Origin: Ricordea florida
Lineage: Eukaryota > Cnidaria > Anthozoa > Corallimorpharia > Ricordeidae
DNA length: 64,000 nucleotides
Direction of reading: 5' to 3'
Assembly: GCA_949710005.1 (NCBI GenBank)
Contig: OX453273.1
Coordinates: 5,407,706-5,471,705 of the forward strand
The stretch's first letter is position 1. The number at the start of each line of letters is the position of its first letter. This document shows positions 41,379 to 49,393 of this stretch, one piece after another. The notes below the pieces were generated by a model that made no database searches, was not told the DNA's origin, and saw only the letters and a program-made list of their open reading frames with translations. Position numbers and translations under genes: made by a program.

Positions 41379-42355
41379 GGCACAACCTGTAATTCTTCCC
41401 TAACAAATCCCCGTCTAGGGCCATCCAATAAATAATATAAAACTGGCTGATTTGGTGAAACGACGCTACGAGTAATGTAATAAACTTTGATACTCCAAAT
41501 AGGATCAGTAGCACGCCTTTGTTCTCCCCCTTCAAGCTCACCAGGGGCTAATAAATACCGAACTTTAACGCCAGGCGGCAATCTGCCCTCATCAATACCA
41601 ACAACTCGCCGGTATTTTTTAGGTTCAATATCAACCTCTTTCAGTTTTATAGCCACATTGGGCTCTTTACCGGTTATTCTCGTTGGTGTATTATTCAAAG
41701 TTTTCAAAATATCTGGTAATCTTTTCACCCACACACGCGATCGGCCATCACTGATCATTTCTTGCGCATATTGATGGCTAAATAAACGCTCGCCTAACGT
41801 TCTATTTGCTTTTTCAACAAAGGCTTGGGCTCTGTGATTTCCGGCTTCACTTCTCTGTATTTTCACATTATGGTAATTCATGAGTTTACCAACCTCACCC
41901 ATAAATTCTTTCCCAGGATCAACCATTAATGTTTTGGGGTATCTCATTTTCCTGGAATAAATTTTTCTAAAAGCTTTTGCTATTTCTTGGCTTTCTTTTG
42001 TGGTTAATGGCTCCGCATCTTTGTATCTTGAAGCCACATCAACCACAACTAACGCGTATTTGTACGTTTTTCTTCCAACTTTATCATGCGGTAAAAATAA
42101 TAAATCTGCTTGGTGAATCTGATTTGGTTTATCCACCGTCCAATGCGGTCTGGGTATATATTTTGGAGCTGGAAGATAGATTTGCCAAATTGCTTGTTTC
42201 TCCAACCATTGTTTTGCTTCATTTTCACTTACTTTCGCTTTTTCTGCTAATTTAGGAATCGCGGAATATCCTTTCCAATATCCCCCGGCCGAATAATATG
42301 TACGCTCGAGTGGTGGGGAGGGCTTTGCCCGATTTTTCGCTAAATTTAAACTCAT
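41336..42355 (-). CDS. Retrovirus-like DDE integrase (element 2)
   Basis: 339 residues with catalytic D84, D146 and E181, and the same core as element 1 (HQADLLFLPHD, VVVDVASRYKDAEPL, GNHRAQAFVE). An extra N-terminal stretch MSLNLAKNRAKPSPPLER is absent from element 1. The end overlaps polB by 43 bp tail to tail, exactly as in element 1. It is divergent from the 70-residue gene, with only 31 bp between the starts, so one short interval must promote both. Confidence 0.9.
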   Translation of the reverse strand: MSLNLAKNRAKPSPPLERTYYSAGGYWKGYSAIPKLAEKAKVSENEAKQWLEKQAIWQIYLPAPKYIPRPHWTVDKPNQIHQADLLFLPHDKVGRKTYKYALVVVDVASRYKDAEPLTTKESQEIAKAFRKIYSRKMRYPKTLMVDPGKEFMGEVGKLMNYHNVKIQRSEAGNHRAQAFVEKANRTLGERLFSHQYAQEMISDGRSRVWVKRLPDILKTLNNTPTRITGKEPNVAIKLKEVDIEPKKYRRVVGIDEGRLPPGVKVRYLLAPGELEGGEQRRATDPIWSIKVYYITRSVVSPNQPVLYYLLDGPRRGFVREELQVVPYDTELPPDSVLQR

Positions 42356-42366
42356 TTAAGAGTAAA

Positions 42367-42385
42367 AAAGTATCTTATAAATTAA
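42367..42385 (+). promoter_or_regulatory. AAAGTATCTTATAAATTAA upstream box
   Basis: Ends 1 bp before the 70-residue gene ATG, in the 31-bp divergent interval with the integrase. It matches the box before the capsid gene and the boxes in element 1. Confidence 0.55.
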
Positions 42386-42386
42386 A

Positions 42387-42599
42387 ATGGAGGAAGAAAA
42401 AATAAGTTTTACCGCGTATCAATTTAATCTTATGAAAAAAACTATCATAAAAGAAATTTTGGATATGGAAGATGGAGGTGAACTTTTTAATCTTTTACTT
42501 GTAATCGATGGAGTAAGAGAAAGTTTAACGAAGAATATTAAAGAATTAGAGAATAAGATCATCAACACAGGTTTAAAGATTAACCAAAGTATCTTATAA
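42387..42599 (+). CDS. Small helical protein upstream of capsid gene (element 2)
   Basis: 70 residues, starting MEEEKISFTAYQFNLMKKTI and ending NTGLKINQSIL; homologue of the 67-residue protein of element 1. Predicted helical and soluble. Its last codons contain TTTAAAGATTAACC and then the AAAGTATCTTATAAAT box of the next gene, so gene end and promoter overlap. Confidence 0.6.
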   Translation: MEEEKISFTAYQFNLMKKTIIKEILDMEDGGELFNLLLVIDGVRESLTKNIKELENKIINTGLKINQSIL

Positions 42600-42601
42600 A
42601 T
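42586..42601 (+). promoter_or_regulatory. AAAGTATCTTATAAAT upstream box (capsid gene)
   Basis: Six bases before the capsid ATG; it overlaps the stop region of the preceding gene. Same sequence as before the element 1 capsid gene. Confidence 0.55.
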
Positions 42602-42606
42602 CTAGT

Positions 42607-43848
42607 ATGACGTCAGAAAAAATTAACCCAAATAGAACCCCGAAAGAGCCATTTGGTTTGAAAGCGGAATCAACGCTGAACCGAATTACTCTAAACCCAT
42701 CTTCGGCCAGCCCTGGCGAAACATTATACATAAATATTCCAAAACTTTCTGAGAATTTGGTGATTGTGCCTGGAAGTGTATCTCTTTTGTTTGATTTAGA
42801 TGTCGAGGGCCACGCAAATAATACACTTGTTAATAATTTGTCGGCTAATCTTGTTTCCAGATTAAAAGTTCTTTTTGGGGGTGAAACATTGCAGGATACC
42901 CAAAGATATGATCTATTTCAAACATATCATGATTTATTCTTAACAGATGAAGAACGCGAAGATAGATTAAAACAAGGTATTTCTTCCGAAAATATGAGAA
43001 AACTTAGAACAAAAGCGGGAGATAAAAAAACACAAGATGTAAAAGAAGTTGTTCTCGCCAATGTTCATGGAACAAAGTATAGAATACCAATAAACCATCC
43101 AATATTAAACGAACATGGTGTTTTTTATCCAAAAGCATTGGAAAATCATCTTATATTTGAGATTACGCTTGCCCCAATTAGTAATATTCTTATTTATTCC
43201 GATACAACCAAAACACCATCATATTCAATAAAAAACTTAGAGTTAGAATATTCATCAATTTCAAGCGAATACTTAGCCCGCGAGGCACAATCAACATATC
43301 AAGTTGGTAAAGGATTCTTTTATGAAAATATTACCTTACACAAAACTTTTACATTTTCAATAGGTGGTGATGGGGTAATAAATCAACATATTAATCTACC
43401 AAGAAGATCAATGACTGGGGTATTATTTTTGTTTTTATTATCTCAAACCGCAGGAGCAAGGGATTCTGAAAATTTTTATAATCCAGGTATATCTTCCGTT
43501 GAAATTGATGTTGATGGCGTGCCAAATAGAATATACTCTAGAGGAATGATTCCATCCGATTTTTGGGAATCCGTGAAAAAACGATTTCATCGAGATGATG
43601 GTTTGCAAATTTCATTGAAAGAAAAGGATTTTTACACAGACAAGTTTGCTCTTTGGGTTGATACGAGAACGCACCCAGATAATAGTATTCATGGCGGAGG
43701 ACTAGCTCTAAATAATACACACGATGGTGTAAAAATAGCAATTAAACGAAAACAAAGCGGATCAGGGACAATAACTTGTCATATGTTTGTTGTGGCCGAC
43801 GCAATGATGGAGATTATGAATTCAAGCTTAAGATCAATCATGTACTAA
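42607..43848 (+). CDS. Putative double jelly-roll major capsid protein (element 2)
   Basis: 413 residues. It shares with element 1 the start MTSEKINPN, LNPSSASPGETLYINIPKLS, VPGSVSLLFDLDVEGH and the C-terminus ITCHMFVVADAMMEIMNSSL. Differences cluster in probable loops (for example the region after YHDLFLTDEEREDR and the TAGARDSENF loop). Directly followed by the packaging ATPase (9-bp gap). Open throughout. The capsid assignment is by pattern and neighbourhood. Confidence 0.62.
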   Translation: MTSEKINPNRTPKEPFGLKAESTLNRITLNPSSASPGETLYINIPKLSENLVIVPGSVSLLFDLDVEGHANNTLVNNLSANLVSRLKVLFGGETLQDTQRYDLFQTYHDLFLTDEEREDRLKQGISSENMRKLRTKAGDKKTQDVKEVVLANVHGTKYRIPINHPILNEHGVFYPKALENHLIFEITLAPISNILIYSDTTKTPSYSIKNLELEYSSISSEYLAREAQSTYQVGKGFFYENITLHKTFTFSIGGDGVINQHINLPRRSMTGVLFLFLLSQTAGARDSENFYNPGISSVEIDVDGVPNRIYSRGMIPSDFWESVKKRFHRDDGLQISLKEKDFYTDKFALWVDTRTHPDNSIHGGGLALNNTHDGVKIAIKRKQSGSGTITCHMFVVADAMMEIMNSSLRSIMY

Positions 43849-43857
43849 TACAAAAAA

Positions 43858-44484
43858 ATGCAAGAATTGCGCGAAAAAATTCCTTTTCATTGTATAATAA
43901 CTGGGCCGACAAATTGCGGAAAAACAAAGTACCTAATTGATCAACTTCGTGGCCCATTTCGAAAAGTGTTTGAATTCATTGTTCTAATTTGTCCAACTTT
44001 TGCCAAAAACAAAACTTACCACGACTTTGCCCGCGGAGATAAACGTTTCTTTGTATTATCGCCGGATGCAAGTAACGTTGATGAGATTAATGAATTGTTA
44101 ACTGTTTGTCAAACTTTGTTTTCCGGAACAAATACATTAATAATTTTAGATGATTGTGCCGTATCCACTGATCTGAAGAAAAGATCAAATAAGTTCATAG
44201 ATTTGGCATTTTCCGGAAGGCATCATGGTTTGTCAATGTGGGTTCTAACTCAACAATTAACATCGATAGCAAAACCATTCCGGGAAAATGTTGCCTGCGT
44301 TGTTACTTTTCATAACCCATCGCAGAAAGGCATGAAAATGTTTTTTGAAGATTACGGCGGTGATTTGGATTATGAATTAGGTAAAAAGTTTGTACAACTC
44401 CTAAAAACAGAAAAATATTCTAGGTTATGTTTGAGTTTGCGCCATCCGTTTAATTGCTATTTAGAGATTCCCGAAGTGATTTAA
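43858..44484 (+). CDS. A32/FtsK-HerA-like genome-packaging ATPase (element 2)
   Basis: 208 residues with Walker A GPTNCGKTK, Walker B TLIILDDC and GRHHGLSMWVLTQQ, at the same positions as in element 1. At DNA level many codons differ silently from element 1, so selection has acted on the protein since the two lineages split. Expected to power genome packaging. Confidence 0.88.
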   Translation: MQELREKIPFHCIITGPTNCGKTKYLIDQLRGPFRKVFEFIVLICPTFAKNKTYHDFARGDKRFFVLSPDASNVDEINELLTVCQTLFSGTNTLIILDDCAVSTDLKKRSNKFIDLAFSGRHHGLSMWVLTQQLTSIAKPFRENVACVVTFHNPSQKGMKMFFEDYGGDLDYELGKKFVQLLKTEKYSRLCLSLRHPFNCYLEIPEVI

Positions 44485-44489
44485 CAAAT

Positions 44490-45017
44490 ATGACAAACGT
44501 TGAAGATTACATTGAAGAAAAGACAGATGATATACCTCAGGGAAAAGATAATGAACTTGAAATAAAACAAGAATCACTAGCCATTCTCGCAGTGCTTGGG
44601 TCAACAAAGGAATATATGGGGGTTGAAATGAGCTTGGGTGATGTAAAAAAATTATCGGAAAAAGATGTAGAAAAATATTTTAATCGGTATCAAGCAGTAA
44701 TGGGTAAGAAAATTAGTGGCGGGGTGGTGGATTCATCCCTTCAATTAATTTCTAAAATTATTTCATATTTAGTTCCGGTTGATGATATTGATGCACTTTG
44801 TAAGGATTTGAAGAATGATGATTTGGTAAATCGTGAACTAACAAACATTGTTGGGCTCTTAGCATTGAAATCAGGAAGACTGGCTGCACTTGCTAGCGGG
44901 TTATTTCAAGTAGCTAAACACGTTAAATTCAACAAAAATCAACAATTTTCAGTAAATTCTAACACAACTGATCAGGAAACTAACCAATCTACTGAAGGTA
45001 TTGATACTGTACACTAA
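44490..45017 (+). CDS. Helical protein following the ATPase (element 2)
   Basis: I take MTNVEDYIEE as start, 5 bp after the ATPase stop. 175 residues. Conserved blocks: LGDVKKLSEKDVEKYFNRYQ, DSSLQLISKIISYLVPVDDI, NDDLVNRELTNIVGLLALKS. The N-terminal acidic part and the C-terminal tail (QSTEGIDTVH) differ more from element 1. Unknown function. Confidence 0.7.
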   Translation: MTNVEDYIEEKTDDIPQGKDNELEIKQESLAILAVLGSTKEYMGVEMSLGDVKKLSEKDVEKYFNRYQAVMGKKISGGVVDSSLQLISKIISYLVPVDDIDALCKDLKNDDLVNRELTNIVGLLALKSGRLAALASGLFQVAKHVKFNKNQQFSVNSNTTDQETNQSTEGIDTVH

Positions 45018-45021
45018 ACTG

Positions 45022-45031
45022 ATCTAAAAAC
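45022..45031 (+). promoter_or_regulatory. ATCTAAAAAC variant of the upstream box
   Basis: 24 bp before the 136-residue gene ATG, at the same spacing as the element 1 equivalent. Confidence 0.4.
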
Positions 45032-45054
45032 TCATTTGCAGCATCCAAATAACA

Positions 45055-45465
45055 ATGTCTGAACAATCTGAAGTAGAGCAAATTACTGCTGATCCCGCAC
45101 CTGAAAATAAAGATACTAAAAAGAAAGAGAAAGACCCTAAAAAGGTCGCGGCCGGGAAGAAATTGGCGGAATATAATAAAAAAGCAAAAGAAGCATTAGC
45201 CAGGGAGATGAAGCGGGAGGAGCAAATGAAAATTGAAGAAAGTGAGTATAATAAAGAAAAGACAAATAATGAATATAAATCGTGGCTTCCAGAGTTATCT
45301 TTTACTACTGTTTTATCCATTGTTGGATTGGGGTTTACGGCATTTGATCTTTTTATGAGATATCGGGAAAAAGCTAGGGTTGAACAACCTTTTCAAGCCC
45401 CGCCCATAAAGATTCATAATCCACAACCACAACCCACAGATAGGCCAAAAATTGGAATGATGTAA
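45055..45465 (+). CDS. Lys-rich single-pass membrane protein (element 2)
   Basis: 136 residues. A Lys/Glu-rich N-terminal half (KDPKKVAAGKKLAEYNKKAK), then a hydrophobic segment LSFTTVLSIVGLGFTAFDLF (about 81-100), RYREKAR, and a Pro-rich C-terminus ending RPKIGMM. This copy is intact and shows what the broken element 1 gene should encode. Similar KKDPxKVxAGKKLAEYN proteins occur in other cnidarian Polintons as I recall. Basic cytoplasmic or interior domain plus anchor suggests DNA or capsid contact, but that is a guess. Confidence 0.7.
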   Translation: MSEQSEVEQITADPAPENKDTKKKEKDPKKVAAGKKLAEYNKKAKEALAREMKREEQMKIEESEYNKEKTNNEYKSWLPELSFTTVLSIVGLGFTAFDLFMRYREKARVEQPFQAPPIKIHNPQPQPTDRPKIGMM

Positions 45466-45528
45466 TTATAAATTATTTTTTACTACATAAAGTTATTTAA
45501 AAGTTTCTTAATGATGTAGTAAAAAATC

Positions 45529-45747
45529 ATGTCAAGCGAAAACAAACTTGTGAAAACTGTAACTGATTCAGCGATACTTATCGGATTAGGGGCTGGAGTT
45601 GGGTATGTGGCTAAAAAGATGATGAAAGAATCGTTTTTGAACGATCCATCCACAAGTATTACAAATTATGCAAAATGGGTGGCTGTTTTGTCAGGCAGTA
45701 TTTATCTAAAAACATATTTAGAGGAACAAAAGATTTTACCAAAATAA
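45529..45747 (+). CDS. Small membrane protein, 72 residues (element 2)
   Basis: Near-identical to the element 1 protein (MSSENKLVKTVTDSAILIGL; IYLKTYLEEQKILPK). Two hydrophobic segments. Upstream, TATTTAAAAGTTTCTTAATG and a TTTTACTACAT repeat flank the promoter region; the same TACTACAT sequence is kept in element 1. Confidence 0.7.
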   Translation: MSSENKLVKTVTDSAILIGLGAGVGYVAKKMMKESFLNDPSTSITNYAKWVAVLSGSIYLKTYLEEQKILPK

Positions 45748-45753
45748 ACAAAA

Positions 45754-46152
45754 ATGGCAGCAATAGCGATGATGATTGGCGGCGCTATAGTGAATGCAAC
45801 AGCATTTGTTGGGGGGAACTATCTTGCTAAACGTTTATCAGGAAATAAAGCGGACACAGAAAAAATACGCCACGATAAGGCAATGGAAAAATACCAAAGA
45901 GATTACGCGGAATACCAGAAAAAAAGGCAAAGATTTCTTGATTGGGAAATGAAGAAAAAAGACGAAAAATATCAAGCATCAAAAAATCTTTCAAAAACAG
46001 ATGAATCTTTTGAATTGTATGAGCAAATGAATCCCCCAGAACCAAAATTTTCTGATTATTATAAGCCAAATGAGGATCAAAAGATGGGCGAAATGATCTA
46101 TGTCGGCGGAGGAATGTTGGCTTTGGGGTATTTGGCTAGTAAAATTTTTTAA
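45754..46152 (+). CDS. Two-membrane-segment protein with charged middle (element 2)
   Basis: 132 residues: N-terminal anchor MAAIAMMIGGAIVNATAFVG, charged helix (KYQRDYAEYQKKRQRFLDWE), FSDYYKPNEDQKMGEM, and C-terminal anchor IYVGGGMLALGYLASKIF. It starts 7 bp after the 72-residue gene. Its stop is 9 bp from the hairpin. Confidence 0.7.
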   Translation: MAAIAMMIGGAIVNATAFVGGNYLAKRLSGNKADTEKIRHDKAMEKYQRDYAEYQKKRQRFLDWEMKKKDEKYQASKNLSKTDESFELYEQMNPPEPKFSDYYKPNEDQKMGEMIYVGGGMLALGYLASKIF

Positions 46153-46160
46153 ACTATATT

Positions 46161-46190
46161 GTTATGTAACCAGTAATTTGGTTATACAAC
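46161..46190. terminator. Hairpin at convergent junction (element 2)
   Basis: GTTATGTAACC, loop AGTAATTT, GGTTATACAAC: the counterpart of 16639-16668, between the 132-residue gene and the DUF2738-like gene. Confidence 0.6.
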
Positions 46191-46207
46191 ATAAGTATAT
46201 TTATAGT

Positions 46208-47002
46208 TTACATGAGGCTCTCAACATCAGAATCTTCTTCCATTTCTTCAGCCGCGGATTTACTATCAGAAATAGTTAAGCACCTAAATTTGGTTAATCT
46301 TTTCATTTCTTTGTTTGGTTCTATAACTGCTTCATAAAGTTTTACTTGAAGGGCAATACAAGGACCAATAAATATTGATTCAATTTTTATTACACCCTCT
46401 TCAACTCGGCAACCTTTATTTAATAATTTTAATGGATCAATTAACTTATCATTTTCAGAGTTATAAAACTTGGTTAAAATTTTGTCTTGTTTTTTATCCC
46501 AAATTAATTTTGCATATAAAGTTGGGCCTCTATCTGGAACTCTAGTCATTGAAGATTTTTCCATCTTCCAATATAGAGGATTTAAACCCCCTTTTTGTTT
46601 TTCAAGCTCATTTCTTTCCAACTCAAATTTCCCAATTTTTTCTCTATTAATAATCAAATGATCAATGCAATTGTCAACTATTTCATTGAATAAATCAATC
46701 CATTTTTCTTCTTCGGGTGTTGGACTGCTTCCACTCCATAAACATAATGGAAACACATATCCTGAAATTGCACCCGTTTGTGGATTTGTGTTTGTAGAAA
46801 CACCAAAAGAATATAAATTACCGGTTGGAATAACAAGTTCTCCTTCTGTTCCATCATCATTTTTTGTAAAAACTTTAATTCTTTTAAATTCAACCTTTGG
46901 TTTACTACCCGGAATTACGCCATCAATTGGTTTAGAAAAGATCATGCTTACTTTAGGAATATAACTATTAACATCTATTAATTGTGTAGTTTCGTTCATC
47001 AT
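46208..47002 (-). CDS. DUF2738-like putative ssDNA-binding protein (element 2, intact)
   Basis: 264 residues. Visible blocks: KPKVEFKRIKVFTKNDDGTE, IPTGNLYSFGV, RGPTLYAKLIWDKK, CRVEEGVIKIESIFIG and QVKLYEAVIEP, with an acidic C-terminus ending DSDVESLM, which is common in ssDNA-binding proteins. I recognise the pattern as DUF2738, shared with large DNA viruses of eukaryotes; an OB-fold ssDNA-binding role in replication is plausible. It lies alone on its strand, divergent from the coiled-coil gene. Confidence 0.62.
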   Translation of the reverse strand: MMNETTQLIDVNSYIPKVSMIFSKPIDGVIPGSKPKVEFKRIKVFTKNDDGTEGELVIPTGNLYSFGVSTNTNPQTGAISGYVFPLCLWSGSSPTPEEEKWIDLFNEIVDNCIDHLIINREKIGKFELERNELEKQKGGLNPLYWKMEKSSMTRVPDRGPTLYAKLIWDKKQDKILTKFYNSENDKLIDPLKLLNKGCRVEEGVIKIESIFIGPCIALQVKLYEAVIEPNKEMKRLTKFRCLTISDSKSAAEEMEEDSDVESLM

Positions 47003-47057
47003 TTTATTTTTATATATATTTTTTATTCTTTAAATCAAATTTTTCAACCCCTAAAGT

Positions 47058-47067
47058 ATCTAAAGAT
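47058..47067 (+). promoter_or_regulatory. ATCTAAAGAT upstream box
   Basis: Exact box, 21 bp before the ATG I prefer for the coiled-coil protein (47089) and 9 bp before an earlier in-frame ATG. The spacing favours the later start. Confidence 0.6.
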
Positions 47068-47088
47068 TTCGCCCTGATGAGTAAAATC

Positions 47089-48264
47089 ATGGAAGAGGAA
47101 ATACCAATGGAAGAAAATTTGCCGAAAGGAACAGACGATGATGACTATGATTGGGATGAAACAAATTACGAAACCCCAAAAACATCCACATCTGTTGATC
47201 AGGGCTATCTTGGTTATTCAGAATATATGGCAGAAAGAAAACGGATTAAATGGGAAGAGAGAAGGGCAACAAGTATTTGGACAGAAAGAGATGAGGAATA
47301 CGACAAGATGGCAGATGCAAGGCAACAACTCAAGCGTTATTTACCAAATTACGACCCAAATAATAGCGCACTTATTATAAGATTTGGGAGAGATGGCGGT
47401 ATAGAAGGAAAAATGAGTAATAGGGAGGATAATGTGTGGCACACAATAATCGATAAAGATTCAAATATCAAGATAGAAAATTTGCCAAAAACAATGAGAA
47501 AATCCTTGGGCGCGGATTATGAAAGCATGTTGAATGTGTTAAATGAAGAAAAAGAAAAACATAATGAATTGCGCTCCGCGGTGCAGGGAATAGATTCGCT
47601 TATAGAAACACGAACAAACGAGGTTGAGGGATATGTTGAGAGAGAAAGAGAGCTGCGTCAATTCATTGAAAAACAACAGGAAAAAAAGGCAGAGAATAAA
47701 ATCCTTTTTGATCAAACCGTAAAACAGAATATAGAATTAAAAATACAGGCGGAGAGAATTTTGGAGGAAGTAAAATTGTACAAAGAGGAGATAGATAAAT
47801 ATAAGAAGGATAAATTAAATTTACAAAAGTTAGAACAGAGTAGGGAGCGGCTAAAATCAGAAAATGACAAATTGAGAGAGCAAATAGGCGAACAATTGGC
47901 GGGAATTGAGAGCAGAAAAGAAGAAATCCTCAAAAATTTGCCGTTAAGAGAACGAATAAAGTACATCTTCAAAAAGTATGGTTTTACGGCCTTTGCTGTT
48001 GTCAGTGCTGTGGGTGTTATAATTGGATTTATAGTTTCTAAACTTTCAAAAGGATTATCCACTTTGGGTAGGGGTGTAGGTAATGGATTAAAAACTCTTG
48101 GTAAAAAACTGGGTGAAATATTGCCGGGTATGGTTGGGGCGATAGTAAGCTTTCTATTCAAAACGGCGGGTCAAGTTATTGGATTTTTAGGTGAAAATGC
48201 TTGGATTTTGATAATGGCTGTTGTTCTGTATTTTGTAGAACAGCTTAAAAAGAAGAGAAAGTAG
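47089..48264 (+). CDS. Coiled-coil protein with C-terminal membrane region (element 2)
   Basis: 391 residues from the ATG that aligns with element 1 (MEEEIPM); an in-frame ATG 12 bp earlier is possible. Conserved STSVDQGYLGYSEYMAERKR near the start, a long coiled coil in the middle, and the same C-terminal hydrophobic block (TAFAVVSAVGVIIGFIV, then LPGMVGAIVSFLFKTAGQVI and a final anchor). The middle third of the coiled coil is the least conserved part. Confidence 0.75.
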   Translation: MEEEIPMEENLPKGTDDDDYDWDETNYETPKTSTSVDQGYLGYSEYMAERKRIKWEERRATSIWTERDEEYDKMADARQQLKRYLPNYDPNNSALIIRFGRDGGIEGKMSNREDNVWHTIIDKDSNIKIENLPKTMRKSLGADYESMLNVLNEEKEKHNELRSAVQGIDSLIETRTNEVEGYVERERELRQFIEKQQEKKAENKILFDQTVKQNIELKIQAERILEEVKLYKEEIDKYKKDKLNLQKLEQSRERLKSENDKLREQIGEQLAGIESRKEEILKNLPLRERIKYIFKKYGFTAFAVVSAVGVIIGFIVSKLSKGLSTLGRGVGNGLKTLGKKLGEILPGMVGAIVSFLFKTAGQVIGFLGENAWILIMAVVLYFVEQLKKKRK

Positions 48265-48271
48265 ATTAAAA

Positions 48272-48670
48272 ATGCCCCATAAATGCGAGGAGGAAATAAC
48301 TTTTTTGTCAATCACAATGTTAACCACAGAAACAACAATTTACCTAGATCCGCCATTAAATAATGTAAGCGAAGTACAAATTCTAGATTTTTCTGGAACT
48401 AATGCGACAAATGATAATCCATTATACTTAATGAGTGATATTATTGAATCAAAGTCTTCATATTACAATCGTTTACCTAGTGGGGGAAATGTTGAAATCC
48501 GGCCTTCACAATTACTAGCTACTATACCCTCCAAAAAGTACCCAATTTTAAGAATTGCCCAAATTAAAAATCCATTGTACAACTTTAAATTGTGGATTCT
48601 GGATAAAAATGGGGTAAAAATAATTTCTAATACCGTTCGTATTCGTATCAATTTAAAGATAATATCTTAA
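48272..48670 (+). CDS. Minor capsid-like protein, internally shortened (element 2)
   Basis: 132 residues. Both ends match the 211-residue protein of element 1 (LSITM, TTIYLDPPLNN at the start; SQLLATIPSKKYP near the end), but about 80 central residues, including the PPGTYSL and NLGLPEI parts, are absent without a frame break. It could be a deletion or a diverged paralogue. The ATG at 48317 is an alternative start. It lies between the coiled-coil gene and the 199-residue gene, not at the end of the cluster as in element 1. Confidence 0.55.
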   Translation: MPHKCEEEITFLSITMLTTETTIYLDPPLNNVSEVQILDFSGTNATNDNPLYLMSDIIESKSSYYNRLPSGGNVEIRPSQLLATIPSKKYPILRIAQIKNPLYNFKLWILDKNGVKIISNTVRIRINLKIIS

Positions 48671-48680
48671 GTAGTAGAAA

Positions 48681-49280
48681 ATGGACGATTACAATAGAAT
48701 TTACCCTGTATTACCTAATAATACAGATCCCATTAACTTCAGACTGCAAAAGTCAAATGAAGTACTTAAAAAACTCGAGGATGAAATTAAACATTATGAG
48801 GAAGTAAGAAAAAAATACACTCGTGCCCGTGGAATATGCACAAAAATAAGTGTGTGTAGTGGCATGTTTTCAGTTATACTATCCGCAAGCGGTTTGAGCA
48901 CTTCTCTTACTGGTTTTGGCGCTGTTATTGGTGTGTCCTTGGGCGTTGTGGGCGGTATTTGCGGAGGAATATCTGTTATATTTGGTGTGGCAACAAAAAG
49001 ACTTTCAAAAAATGTTAGTAAACACGAGAAAACTGTTTGTTTAGCAAAAGCAAAAGTAAATACCATTAATGGCCTAGTTTCAAAAGCCATGAAAGATAAT
49101 GTTATTTCCGATCAAGAATTTTCCATAATTTTAGCGGAATTAGAAAAGTTTGAAAAACTGAAAATGGAAGTAAGACAAAAATTCCGGAAAGAATCAGAAA
49201 AAAACTTCGACATGTCGCAGATAAGGAAAGAAGCCCGGGAAGATATTTTAAAAGAGTTGGCCGGAGGGAAAGGGCATTAA
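48681..49280 (+). CDS. Membrane protein with glycine-rich hydrophobic hairpin (element 2)
   Basis: 199 residues. Same architecture as in element 1: MDDYNRIYPVLPN, KHYEEVRKKYTRARGICTK, hydrophobic SGLSTSLTGFGAVIGVSLGV, then a charged helix with ISDQEFSIILAELEKFEKLK and the end ELAGGKGH. Intact. Confidence 0.7.
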   Translation: MDDYNRIYPVLPNNTDPINFRLQKSNEVLKKLEDEIKHYEEVRKKYTRARGICTKISVCSGMFSVILSASGLSTSLTGFGAVIGVSLGVVGGICGGISVIFGVATKRLSKNVSKHEKTVCLAKAKVNTINGLVSKAMKDNVISDQEFSIILAELEKFEKLKMEVRQKFRKESEKNFDMSQIRKEAREDILKELAGGKGH

Positions 49281-49352
49281 AAATTTCATTTGAGAGAACT
49301 GATGTTGGGTGTAATTGTTTTGCGGGGTATAATAATTAGCATCTTATTCTTA

Positions 49353-49362
49353 ATCTAAAGAT
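49353..49362 (+). promoter_or_regulatory. ATCTAAAGAT upstream box
   Basis: Exact box 31 bp before the ATG of the anchored-protein gene, matching 13796-13805 in element 1. Confidence 0.55.
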
Positions 49363-49393
49363 CTGTGCGAATTGAAGTAAACATAAGAATAAG

